A stretch of 64,000 nt of DNA from Haemaphysalis longicornis. Its lineage: Eukaryota; Arthropoda; Arachnida; Ixodida; Ixodidae. Made by a program: the position numbers and the translations under genes. Below the pieces are notes generated by a model. It ran no database searches, was not told where the DNA came from, and saw only the letters and a list, made by a program, of their open reading frames with translations. This document shows, in pieces, positions 11,221-20,871 of this stretch. Location of the stretch: positions 148,923,603-148,987,602 of the forward strand of contig CM023454.1 of NCBI GenBank assembly GCA_013339765.2, read 5' to 3'. The number at the start of each line of letters is the position of its first letter. Position 1 is the first letter of the stretch.

Positions 11221-12061
11221 TGTGGGCATTATCTTATCCCATCCTTAATCCTTTCCATTAAGGAATAGAATAACAATAATAGAATAACGCGCCGTACGTT
11301 ATTCTCACTGCTCTCGCGCAGCACCGAACTGCCCTGCCGAGAGACTCTGCCCACGACGGGTTCGAGAGCGAGCCGCGACTCTCGCCGCGAGTGTACGTTG
11401 TCAGTCACTTCACATGGAAGCGATACATTTCATAGTACAGGGGTTTATTACGCGGACAACCACGATACAAACACTACACTGTACTACGCACCTAGCCCCT
11501 GGGGCATATACAGCCGTCAGCGTGTGCCCAGCCCGTAGTCGGGCAGCAGTTAGCGTCCGCCGGCGTTGGCCGGCCGCAACGCTCGCTGACGTAGGGGAAG
11601 GGGGCTCTCTGTGGCCGCTACACATTTCAAGCCACGCCACTGGACACGACTGGGCGGCATCGGCGCTCGTCCGCTGACCTTAGACGGCGCAAGCCGTCAC
11701 ATCGCGGACGCGGGGGCAACCCACCAATGAGTGGAATATGCCCGCGGAGACTCGCCGGGCATCCTAGATAAACGCACTGACGCAAATCGAGGCATGCGCT
11801 AATCGACACGGTGGGTGCCGTGACCCACGTAAGTGGGAAACAACGGCCAATGCAAGAAACAGCCAAAAGTGGCCGAAGGGCATTTACGTACCGTGCGATC
11901 GCTGCTCGTCCCAAGGGCGGTCTCCCCGGGGAGTCTCCTCCGCGCATCCCCGTCGCCTCGTAGGGAGAGGAGGGAAGCGCGCGAGGATCGCCCTCGCCCC
12001 ACCAAGGAGAAGGACGTCGCTAGCGCCTCCTCGCCCCGATATGAGGGGCTTGGCCCCCACA
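11221..12061 (-). repeat. 3' LTR of the LARD-like element
   Basis: Downstream LTR in minus orientation, nearly identical to 15154-15995. Its minus-strand AATAAA is at 11444-11449. On the plus strand it starts tgtgggcatt and ends gcccccaca. Confidence 0.88.
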
Positions 12062-12074
12062 TCCCCCTCTCCTT
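12062..12074 (-). other. Polypurine tract
   Basis: The minus strand reads AAGGAGAGGGGGA directly abutting the 3' LTR, the expected plus-strand primer for LTR retrotransposon replication. Confidence 0.75.
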
Positions 12075-15000
12075 AAATGCCCCCCTGACGGTCGGAAAGC
12101 CGGCCATCAGGTACTCATCCAAAAAGAACAATCTTAATGTAAGTAAAACAAAGCTAGTGCCCACCAGCCTCTACTCCAGCCCTTAAACAAACACTGCATT
12201 CACAACGCACGCTACTTATACTTAAGATATACATACACACAATGAACAAGGTGTGAAACAAGAAATGTACACTATAAACAATACTCTACTCACTTGGTGA
12301 GGGAACTAATGTTTACGCTATACAGAGGAGGTCAACTAAGGTTGCACTACGTACACTATACTACACGAACACAGCTGTTACTTATATTACACAACCTACG
12401 GTTAATTATAATGCACTAAGAACACTTAATTACATTACATTACGTACACTTCATTACATTACACTAGATACACAGGTGTAGAAAGATACACAGAGGTGGA
12501 AATATTGCACTAAGTCCGCAAAGGGCTGCAGTGATCACCACGGGGCCTACGCATTGTCCGGCAGTACGGGGCACAAAGTGGCGAAAAGATCCTCCCGCTG
12601 TCAGCGTTCGTTGTCGTCACTTTGGGGTGCCACGAGGCTCACCATGGAGTCTCTCATCGCAGAGTTCTAGAGGAGCGCAGATAATGGGCGGACGCGCAGG
12701 CGCGATTCCACCATTGCGTCGAGCCGTGTCGCTCTGCAGAGGGATGGAGGGGGAGGAAGCAGCGCGTGAGCCGACGACCCACCGGGAAAGCACCTCAGCA
12801 CGTGCACCGGCTGGAAGCCAGGAGTCGGGATCGGCGCCGATGAACGGGGCAGCAGCCAGAGAGGGGAGCGGCCCGAGCTTCAGCCCCACGCAAGGAAGGA
12901 GGGGGGCTAGGCTGAGTCGAAGGCAGCCCAAGGTCAGCTCGGCCATTCAAGGCGCCCGCATTCCTGGGCACGAAGGGCACCTCTGCGCTCGGTTGTCGGC
13001 GTCCCCCGGCCGCAGCGAGCTAGCCGAAGAGGCCGCGATGCCGGCACACACCACAAAACATGGCGCGCTCTCCACAGACACGCACCACCAGCGGGGTGTA
13101 CTGTTCGGCCGAATGAAGCTGGCACACACACGCACGCACTCACACACGCCAGTCTGCGGTGTTGCACGCGAGGATGGAACGCGGGGGCGGAAACAACCAC
13201 CGGAAGCACACTTGTCCCCCTCTGCCGACGCGCACACACGTCACATTCATCAAGGCGGCAGAAGCACAAGACTAGCCGCGGCGAACGGACGAGGCCTCCG
13301 ACGAAAGTTCGCTCACAGCAGACGCCGAAGAAAGCGCGCGCGCGCGTACACACACACCCCACGGCTTGGCCCGAGAACACGCAACAAAACAACAGCATAC
13401 GCAGTCCCCCGCGCGTCAGGCCTGCGAAAATCGTCCTAACGGCCGAGAAGACGCGGAGAACGAACCGATGGGCAGTAACTCACTCACTCCACACACAAAA
13501 TGAACACACACACAACAACAGATGAGACAACGAAAGCTACCGCCAACCCCTGCAAAACGCCGCTCCAGATCTCCCCTCCCTCGTCGGCGGCGACAAGAAA
13601 CCAGGAGCCGAGGGAAAACGGAGTACAGATGCCCAAGCAAGCGGGCCATCACCCTCTCTAACCCAACGTTACTGCTCTAACCCGCCTCTCTCTGCCGCGG
13701 AGGGGCCCAAAACAAAATACAAACTAAACCACCCTCGGAATTTCCAAGAACCGAAGGAGGGGACAGCCCGGAGTTCCCCCCTCCACGGCGGAGGCGAAAG
13801 CCATTGCGCTTCTGTTTTTTTTTTTTCGTCTCCTCAACACTGTCAAAACTAAGTCTCTTTTACACTTCTCTATACAGGTTGCTTGGGACTAGACAAAGAA
13901 ATGCACAATTCTTATCACAACCATACGAGCACTACCATGGAAAGCTGCAAGCATGTACACACAACGCAAACACTAACAATACACAGCACAAGAATTCACA
14001 ATAAGAACGTGCGTTCTTTCACTTACATAACGGGCTGGAGAAAGGGTCAACGGGCTCACCAGGAATCGCCTCGGGAGGATTGTTGACAAGCTGGTGTGCG
14101 CGTGCGGGGTCATCAATCGGCTATAACCGTCATCAGACCAGGCGACTCCACAAAGGTGACGTCGGCAGAAACGGTACAATGTTTCCGCCCAAAACGGTCG
14201 GACATACCGAAGGTGCTCGGGCCACGCCACGGATAAGCCGGGCGCGGTATTGCGATGTGCTCTAGGAATAATCCAGGTGCACAATTTCCTCACTATGCTG
14301 GCGGCACATGACTAAGGTCATCACAGGCCAGGTGTCTCCCAACAATGAAAACCCAATTAAATAACAAAAAAAAACGTCCCACTTCACACCTGCCAGTGAC
14401 ACTGCGGCTGATCATTCACAAGATCTTCGAGCCTACCAGACTGTATGGCCAAGGTGAGCCAAGACAATAACGCAACAATACGCATGTCTTACTTTTCGGG
14501 ACTTCCGCCTTTAACCGCTCATACTCAATAACGGTGGCGATGTATTACACCACGAGCCCCCAATCGGCCCGGCGAAGCACTCATCCCCGGAACCACCAGC
14601 AATACAAGCTGGTCCCTGTCCCCAGCGCCCGTTGCAAAGCAAGTCAACGTCACGGCGCTCCGCCTACCAAAGGCGGCCGAGAAACTGCTCGGAAAAAGGA
14701 ATCGTTCCGCCAAAACCGTGGCTAGCTCTTCGGGGTGAATACCTACGATACATGGCATCCCCACAGAGGGAACCGGCCGCACTAATCCTTATAGATACGA
14801 GATCAGCACTAGCTTGAACACTCTCCGTTGTGAAATGAGGCGACTCGAATTCAAGCATCTCCTTTAGCACCCGAGCGTGGGGTTTTCGTCAAAATCAACC
14901 TCAAAATCGAACACAGCACGAAAGCCCTATGTTATCATGCTCGAAGCGAGGAAGCCCTCGCGCTCTCGAGCTCCGCCGGCATCCACAAAACGAGGAGCCG

Positions 15001-15131
15001 GTCCGGCCGGCGGCCCGAATGCGGGCTCTCACCGGAACGTACACTGCACGCAACTAGCGTGCCTGGCGCGGCCAGCCGATTGCACAAGCAAAGCTCGCTA
15101 CGGTATGGCAGCAAATGAGCAATCAAACGCT
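12075..15131 (-). other. Non-coding internal region of the LARD-like element
   Basis: About 3.06 kb without recognisable retroviral domains. On the plus strand it has attac-type short repeats (about 12420-12480), a GC-rich stretch with CACA runs (about 12550-13450) that is open for about 300 codons by composition alone, and an A/T run near 13810. The minus-strand frames at about 12934-13398, 13973-14293 and 14525-14782 have no motif I know. The conserved function of such interiors is usually unknown. Confidence 0.6.
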
Positions 15132-15149
15132 GCCCCACGTTGGGCGCCA
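15132..15149 (-). other. Primer binding site, tRNA-Lys type
   Basis: The minus strand reads TGGCGCCCAACGTGGGGC four bases downstream of the 5' LTR. It starts with TGG as expected for pairing with a tRNA CCA end, and I recall it as the tRNA-Lys1,2 primer site of several retroviruses and Gypsy-type elements. Confidence 0.8.
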
Positions 15150-15153
15150 GAAA

Positions 15154-15995
15154 TGTGGGCATTATCTTATCCCATCCTTAATCCTTTCCATTAAGGAATA
15201 GAATAACAATAATAGAATAACGCGCCGTCGTTATTCTCACTGCTCTCGCGCAGCACCGAACTGCCCTGCCGAGAGACTCTGCCCACAACGGGTTCGAGAG
15301 CGAGCCACGACTCTCGCCGCGAGTGTACGTTGTCAGTCACTTCACATGGAAGCGATACATTTCATAGTACAGGGGTTTATTACGCGGACAACCACGATAC
15401 AAACACTACACTGTACTACGCACCTAGCCCCTGGGGCATATACAGCCGTCAGCGTGTGCCCAGCCCGTAGTCGGGCAGCAGTTAGCGTCCGCCGGCGTTG
15501 GCCGGCCGCAACGCTCGCTGACGTAGGGGAAGGGGGCTCTCTGTGGCCGCTACACATTTCAAGCCACGCCACTGGACACGACTGGGCGGCATCGGCGCTC
15601 GTCCGCTGACCTTAGACGGCGCAAGCCGTCACATCGCGGACGCGGGGGCAACCCACCAATGAGTGGAATATGCCCGCGGAGACTCGCCGGGCATCCTAGA
15701 TAAACGCACTGACGCAAATCGAGGCATGCGCTAATCGACACGGTGGGTGCCGTGATCCCACGTAAGTGGGAAACAACGGCCAATGCAAGAAACAGCCAAA
15801 AGTGGCCGAAGGGCATTTACGTACCGTGCGATCGCTGCTCGTCCCAAAGGCGGTCTCCCCGGGGAGTCTCCTCCGCGCATCCCCCGTCGCCTCGTAGGGA
15901 GAGGAGGGAAGCGCGCGAGGATCGCCCTCGCCCCCACCAAGGAGAGGACGTCGCTAGCGCCTCCTCGCCCCGATATGAGGGGCTTGGCCCCCACA
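15154..15995 (-). repeat. 5' LTR of the LARD-like element
   Basis: This is the upstream LTR in the element's minus orientation. It starts TGTGGGGGCC and ends AATGCCCACA on that strand. An AATAAA signal lies on the minus strand at 15376-15381. It differs from the other LTR by single-base indels in C and G runs and a few substitutions. Promoter, enhancer and R-region functions are expected from the family but were not mapped. Confidence 0.88.
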
Positions 15996-15999
15996 CCTT

Positions 16000-16095
16000 G
16001 CATACTGCAACAATAGGGCAATAAATATTTTATTGGTCAAGGTTGAATGCGTAGGGTTCTCAACCTATCGGAGGCAGACTTGCGCCTCTGGAAGT
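16000..16095. other. Short intervening sequence
   Basis: About 95 bp between the LTR element's target duplication and the TTTA tail of LINE A. Nothing recognisable. Confidence 0.4.
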
Positions 16096-16216
16096 TTATT
16101 TATTTATTTTTTTATTTTGTTTATTTATTTATTTACTTATTTTTAATCATTTATTTATTCATTGTTTTATTTATTTATTTATTTATTTATTTATTATTTA
16201 TTTATTTATTTATTTG
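16096..16216 (-). repeat. (TTTA)n tract, probable LINE 3' tail
   Basis: Imperfect TTTA repeats on the plus strand, or AAAT repeats in the LINE orientation. They follow the 3' UTR downstream of the reverse transcriptase end at 16344, as expected for the microsatellite-like tail of a LINE. Confidence 0.7.
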
Positions 16217-16343
16217 ATGCCTGCTTGCCTTTGCATGCATTACAGAAGGGAGATACATAACACTAAGCATTAAATATGAGACAAAATAACAAAATAATTC
16301 TACAAAGCGCGCTGAAAATCGTCAATATAAACAGTTAATGCAA

Positions 16344-17133
16344 TCATACGTGGAAGATAATTACACTGCAGTATTGATGTAAAATAAAATGAATCGCGCA
16401 AGGCGTCACCTTTACAGGAAAGTTAATAATTTGCTTTAAGCTAGCGGTCCCACTTTGCGATATGTGGAATGGCGCTTGGACATACTTATCCCCTTCTACT
16501 CCAGTTTTCGAATGATAGATATTACGAAAAAAGTTCAACCTGTGGTTTCGTCTGTGATCTTCCACGTCCTGCCATTTCAGTTTACTTTTACTTTCTCTCA
16601 TGCTAAGTTGAGCGTGCCAATTACCTAATACGAATCGCACTGACATATTCTGTATGTTTTCGAGCGTATCAACCAGCTCTTTGGTGTAGGGATTCACGAA
16701 AACACATGCGTACTCCAAGATTGAGCGCACATGAGTGAAATACGGTTGTTCTTTTCAGTTAGATGGAGGTTCACTGAAATTTCGTCTCAGAAAGCCAAAA
16801 ACATATGCAGCCGTAACTTTTATGGTGTGAACCTGCCTATTTAACCTCTAGCCACTCCCTAAATAAACTCCTATGTATTTATATTCCTCGGCCGTTGTCA
16901 CAGCAGCATAATTTACGATATACTTATTCAATTGGAATGAAGGTTTTCTTGTAAAGGTGCCGTTAACACACTGTTTAACACCCAAAAACTTTTCTGAATC
17001 AGCACACCAGGATATTATTAAATTCGAATAAAGCTGCAGGTATACGGAATCACGTTCATTCGCTATAGTCCGGTAAACTACACAGTACTTTTGAACAAAG
17101 CTATAGGGCCAATAGTAATAACAATGCAAAAAC
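16344..17133 (-). pseudogene. LINE reverse transcriptase C-terminal part (A)
   Basis: On the minus strand, a degraded palm segment (about 17040-17140) ends in CVVYRTI, where the family has ADDCVVYR, so the catalytic aspartates are gone. Then come the thumb with VTTAEEYKYIGVYL (near 16870) and a C-terminal region with LEYACVFVNPYTKELVDTLE and LNFFRNIYHSKTGV (16400-16730). Family knowledge places these blocks after the YADD box of CR1-like LINEs. A frameshift lies near 16740-16850. Non-functional. Confidence 0.75.
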
Positions 17134-18112
17134 CGATTCATTCAGTTCATAGGATGAAATGTACTACGCAGAAGGTGATATGGAACACCATCTGTCACCC
17201 GGTTCCTTAAATTAGGGTGCACTGTCGGAAGATATGGGGAGTCGACTCCAGAGAGCCAACAAACCCCACCGAATCCACAGGGCACAGGTGACAAAGGGGG
17301 TGGCCGTCTGATGTGCGGCTTTCGCCGACCAGAGCGGCAAGAATGAGCAAGAGCCCTGAACGAAAAACAGCACAAAGACTTATATTTAGACAGGAAAGTT
17401 ACAAACACAAGCCCGAGGTAACGGATCGATAATGACAGACAACTTAGATGGAATTCAAATACAAGAAACAGTCCAATTCGACAAAATGATACAAACAGGA
17501 GCGCTAACAAATGAATATTACGAAGCTTAGCAGTTAACAAAAAAAGAAAACGAACAGTTCGATGCTTATGAGAGACAGAGTCCCAGCATATTCACCGACC
17601 GGGCCGGACGATGCACCGCTGTCGGAGGCGATTCGGCTACCTGGGAAGCGCGGCTTCGTTGTAGGCCAGGCCGTCCGGGACGATCACGGTGATTCGAGGC
17701 CCGGGAGTACGTTGGAGTCCTCCAGGGCGCGGGTCGCCGATGGTGTGATGCACAAACTGACAGGTGCCGTTGTCACATCATGACTGCCAAACGTAGCTGG
17801 TTTGCTTAGGCGCGGCTTCTCTTTTTATAACCGTGCCGGCGCGGAGATGGAGAGCACAACACACAACGCGCCCGCCGCCGTCAGCGAATAACTTGACTCT
17901 TCTCCTTTCTAGATTCATCGACGCTCTTTAGCACTGGCAAGGCCACGCGCACCTCCTCTAAAGTGCTGGAAGCTTCGACGAAACCGGAGCGGCGGAGGTT
18001 TTATTTTTGTTGTTTTCTCGCCGGCGAGCCGGCGAGTGATCTTGTTACCGTCTCTTCGTTCGAGAAAGCTCCATATTGTCTAGGGGCGAATGGAACCGAA
18101 CTGAATGAATCG
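17134..18112. other. Unidentified segment bounded by 15-bp inverted repeats
   Basis: cgattcattcagttc at 17134-17148 is repeated as its exact reverse complement at 18098-18112. The roughly 950 bp between interrupt the LINE A reverse transcriptase and carry a GC-rich stretch (17560-17900). A minus-strand 132-codon frame at 17142-17540 has no known motif. It could be an inserted inverted-repeat element or a rearrangement scar. No flanking duplication is visible. Confidence 0.45.
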
Positions 18113-18400
18113 AAGGACTGCAAGAAGAATTAGGCGCTGTAGAAATGAAATGAAAAATTTATAAGGTACTTTTAGACGTCGTACGCTGGAGTTTGTGACA
18201 CCATCATTTGCTTTTTTGCAGTCCAAGAATATACAGTCAACCACTTTAAGCTTATCTATTGTAAGAGCCAAATCGTACGTGAACTCAACAGTCTGCGTTG
18301 AGCAAGAAAATCCTGACGAAATCCATGTTTCCTAGGATGCTGGCGATTATGTTTAATCAAATGAGTCATATCCAAGAGTAGCTGAGCTCACCTTCAAACA
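18080..18400 (-). pseudogene. LINE reverse transcriptase fragment (A)
   Basis: The minus strand reads KHGFRQDFL and then, after a frameshift, LTIDKLKVVDCIFLDCKKA. These correspond to the QHGFR and FLDFSKAFD blocks of reverse transcriptase domains 2-3. The invariant Asp of domain A (FLD) is present, but the KAFD phenylalanine is altered. Short, broken and certainly non-functional. It lies between the endonuclease piece and the segment at 17134-18112. Confidence 0.7.
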
Positions 18401-18887
18401 TCGGAACTAAATTAACAGCTAGGCTTCGTCAGTGACAAGGCTCTGTTGTTATCGCAAATTTAAAGTAATTTTTTTTTTCTAAATAGGCAGTCGTAAAATC
18501 CATGAAGTAACATAGTGCAGGGCATGAAGTTGATCCTACCAATGCACGAGCGAGTCTCTTCTACGTTTATCACCAACAACATAGTGCAATATTTCTTGTC
18601 GCAGTTTAATTGTAAGCAGAATAACTTGCGCTTTTGCTCGCACTTGCTTTCTTTGGTGGGGAGTCCTTGACATGGTGGCGGTTTACCTCCTGCGTGGTGG
18701 CCGCTTGCTCGACGCCCTTGAAGGGCCAGTTATTTTGGTGAACCATCTCCATCTCGGATCGGACATCTCTGACGGGTCGATGTCTCCAATGCTCTCCATT
18801 TCTTGAGGGGGCGAATAGCCTCGAGCTCATGCGTCGACGAAGCCGTCGGCAGAGGCGTGGTAGCGGCGATGACTGGCGAGGCTTAGC
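18401..18887. other. Unrecognised sequence inside LINE A
   Basis: Separates the LINE A endonuclease and reverse transcriptase fragments. A minus-strand 74-codon frame (18606-18830) shows no family resemblance. This is probably decayed LINE sequence or another insertion. Confidence 0.4.
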
Positions 18888-19247
18888 TCACCCGTCGGTG
18901 TGGCACAGTCTTCTTGGGGCAATAAACGAACAAGGCTTCCATAAAAGAACAACTGCACGAAAGTGATGGCAAGGATGTGAAAGATGAACTTTTATGAACG
19001 AAAAGGGCGACGCCGCCACCGCGATTTTGCGACTCTCTGGCTGTGAGGTAAACCTATCATCAGCGATTACGACCTCCTCACCTTTTTGCAGCCACGTTTC
19101 CGTGATTGCAATGACATGAAACGGTTGCGCATGCTCAGACAACTGTGCTACAAGTAAATCTAAGTTCCTTCTGATACTTCGAACATTGCAATGAAATATT
19201 GACGAGCTCGTTTGGCCACCAAGTTGTTGAACCTGAACATTATTCAT
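18888..19247 (-). pseudogene. LINE endonuclease N-terminal fragment (A ORF2 start)
   Basis: The minus-strand frame begins MNNVQVQQLGG and carries IFHCNVRSIRRN, the N of the first APE-endonuclease motif, and then VIAITETWL, with the catalytic Glu of motif ETW. These are the first two conserved blocks of LINE apurinic/apyrimidinic-type endonucleases, which nick target DNA. The later GD(F/L)N and SDH blocks are missing and the frame degenerates after about residue 75. It starts about 50 bp downstream of the ORF1 stop at 19299, the usual ORF1-ORF2 spacing. Confidence 0.8.
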
Positions 19248-19298
19248 TGTAAAAGTAAGCCTTGGTGCCTTAATAAAGCGTTAGGACTGGGTGGATGA

Positions 19299-19526
19299 CT
19301 ACACGACTTTGACGAGATCATCTTCGCAAGTTATGTGAAGAACCTTCAGCTTTTTCCGATTTTCTCATTAGGATCTTGCCGTAGAAACCCAAGCAAATTT
19401 CCAGTTTTTGTCACGCTTTGCACTTATTGCTTTTCCAAGCAAAACTTTGTTTTCAGGGCACAGATGTTGTTGATGTAAACTGGTTCGTCTGTGGCAAATC
19501 CGAGCATCGCCGTGTTTAGTCTGTTC
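19299..19526 (-). pseudogene. LINE A ORF1, C-terminal part (baculovirus FP-like domain)
   Basis: The minus strand encodes a segment around GFATDEPVYINN, KNWKFAWVS and ILMRKSEKA, ending DLVKVV and a TAG at 19299. The layout matches the C-terminal half of LINE B ORF1 (VYVNEHLCPE, NWRYAWTKGG, KIFARKTDSS), a domain related to baculovirus FP proteins and common in arthropod LINE ORF1. It is one half of an ORF1 split by LINE B. The other half resumes at 24081. At least one internal frameshift is present. Confidence 0.82.
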
Positions 19527-19535
19527 TTTGGCAGC
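19527..19535. repeat. Left copy of the LINE B target-site duplication
   Basis: TTTGGCAGC here is repeated exactly at 24081-24089, flanking LINE B. The reverse complement GCTGCCAAA belongs to LINE A ORF1 in both flanks. The monomer start of LINE B also reads ttggcagc, so the left boundary is ambiguous by a few bases. Confidence 0.8.
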
Positions 19536-20020
19536 GGCAGCGCGGGCAGAACTGCACGCTTACGACAACGCTTCTGTGTTGCAGGTTATTATCAACACGT
19601 GTGGTCAGCGTTCGTCTTCGCTACACTGTGGGATCAGCCGCAAGCCACCGCAGCCACGTCACCGGATCACCAGTGGCAGAGCTGCTACTACTGACCACCA
19701 GGCGCAAGCTGCATGAAGGACGCTCAAGAAACCGGCAGCCTCCCTTGGCAGCGGCAGCGCGGGCAGAACTGCGCGCTTACGACAACGCTTCTGTGTTGCA
19801 GGTTATTATCAACACGTGTGGTCAGCGTTCGTCTTCGCTACACTGTGGGATCAGCCGCAAGCCACCGCAGCCACGTCACCGGATCACCAGTGGCAGAGCT
19901 GCTACTACTGACCACCAGGCGCAAGCTGCATAAAGGACGCTCAAGAAACCGGCCGCCTCACTTGGCAGCGGCAGTGCGGGCAGAACTGCACGCTTACGAC
20001 AACGCTTCTGTGTTGCAGGT
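19530..20020 (+). repeat. 5' UTR tandem monomers of LINE B (217-bp period)
   Basis: ggcagcggcag starts at 19530, 19747 and 19964, an exact 217-bp spacing. Two units are complete and a third stops at ttgcaggt, where the unique 5' UTR leads to ORF1. Such monomers serve as tandem promoters in mouse L1, and a promoter role here is inference. Each unit contains cgacaacgcttctgtgttgcaggt-like sequence, a word partly shared with the LINE A 5' repeats. Confidence 0.88.
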
Positions 20021-20107
20021 TTGAACTCTTGTTTGCGCATTTTTTCTTTGCTGTTGTACTTGCTCCTGCTGCCAAGAAGTGCATGTTTGTCTTGTCATGA
20101 ACCCTGA

Positions 20108-20826
20108 CGTGTTAAAGAGTTGAAAGATGTTAGACAAGAGATTCGTGACATGCGTGCAGCGTTAGAAAGACAATTTAGGAAAAAGAACCGGGAAATGAAG
20201 TCTAGCATTCAATATATGAACAAATCCTTCGAGGAAATGAATGCCAACCTCAAAACTATTCAGGATGAAAATGCCAAAATAAGGGCTGAAAATGCTTCTC
20301 TAACAAGGGAATGCGCTGAACTCAGAAGGCAAGTGCTGGAAAGCAAAGAAAGGCTCACGCAAGTAGAACAGTACTCAAGGAACAAAAATCTCGAGATAAC
20401 CGGTGTTCCCTATTGCGACGGGAAAATCTGACCGACATGCTGGCAATTATCGGCACTGCCATAAAAGAACCAATCGGCGCTGCTGCTATCGATGTTTGCC
20501 ACAGGGTGCCTACGAAGGATAAAACGCGCTCAAATATTATAGTGCAGTTTCAAAACAGGACAACACGTGACGCCGTTCTTGAAAAAGCTCGGAAAAGCGG
20601 CCTGTCTACCACTGATATCGGTTTCCCAAAGCCAGCTGCGGCTGTGTATGTCAATGAGCACTTGTGCCCTGAACTGAAAAAACTTCTGGGCATGACCGTC
20701 GCGAGAAAGAAGGAAAAAAATTGGCGCTATGCATGGACGAAGGGTGGCAAAATATTCGCAAGGAAAACTGACTCTTCGCGCACGCTCAGGGTAACCCGCG
20801 TTAGCGACCTAGAAAAGATTGTCTGA
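20108..20826 (+). pseudogene. LINE B ORF1, coiled coil plus baculovirus FP-like domain
   Basis: Codes for the element's RNA-binding protein. The first frame (20108-20431) is a charged coiled coil rich in K, E, R and N with EQYSRNKNLEITGVP at its end. A frameshift near 20420 leads to the second frame (20413-20826), with CHRVPTKDKTRSNIIVQF (RNA-recognition-like fold), then VYVNEHLCPELKKLLG, NWRYAWTKGGKIFARK and a final DLEKIV. This C-terminal block is the FP25K-type domain seen in arthropod LINE ORF1. The initiator ATG at about 20098 is out of frame with the coiled coil, a second lesion. Confidence 0.85.
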
Positions 20827-20871
20827 GCACATCTCCTCCCTATCTAATCGTAGCGTCCGACTGGTTCAAAA

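Larger units (their letters stand above)
11221..15995 (-). mobile_element. Non-autonomous LTR retrotransposon (LARD-like), young
   Basis: Two direct repeats of 841 bp (11221-12061) and 842 bp (15154-15995) start TGTGGG and end CCACA. They are flanked by CCTT on both sides (11217-11220 and 15996-15999), a 4-bp target duplication. On the minus strand, the LTR at 15154 is followed after four bases by TGGCGCCCAACGTGGGGC, which I recognise as the primer site complementary to tRNA-Lys1,2. A purine tract abuts the other LTR. This fixes the orientation. About 3.1 kb lie between the LTRs and show no gag, protease, reverse transcriptase or integrase motif in any frame. I counted about eight LTR differences, so the insertion is recent. 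It would depend on enzymes from another element. Confidence 0.9.

Noticed and set aside
11414..11677. 87-codon frame duplicated exactly at 15346-15609
   Set aside because: Both copies lie within the LTRs, so the duplication reflects the LTR pair, not a gene family. No motif.
12531..13439. 302-codon open frame on the plus strand
   Set aside because: It lies antisense inside the non-coding interior of the LTR element, is GC-rich and low-complexity (Arg, His, Thr from CACA repeats), and has no domain. Long openness is expected from composition.
19530..20020. 217-bp repeats as a CRISPR array or satellite
   Set aside because: Eukaryotic context, no spacers, and they sit immediately before a LINE ORF1 with an insertion boundary at the first unit, which fits 5' UTR monomers.
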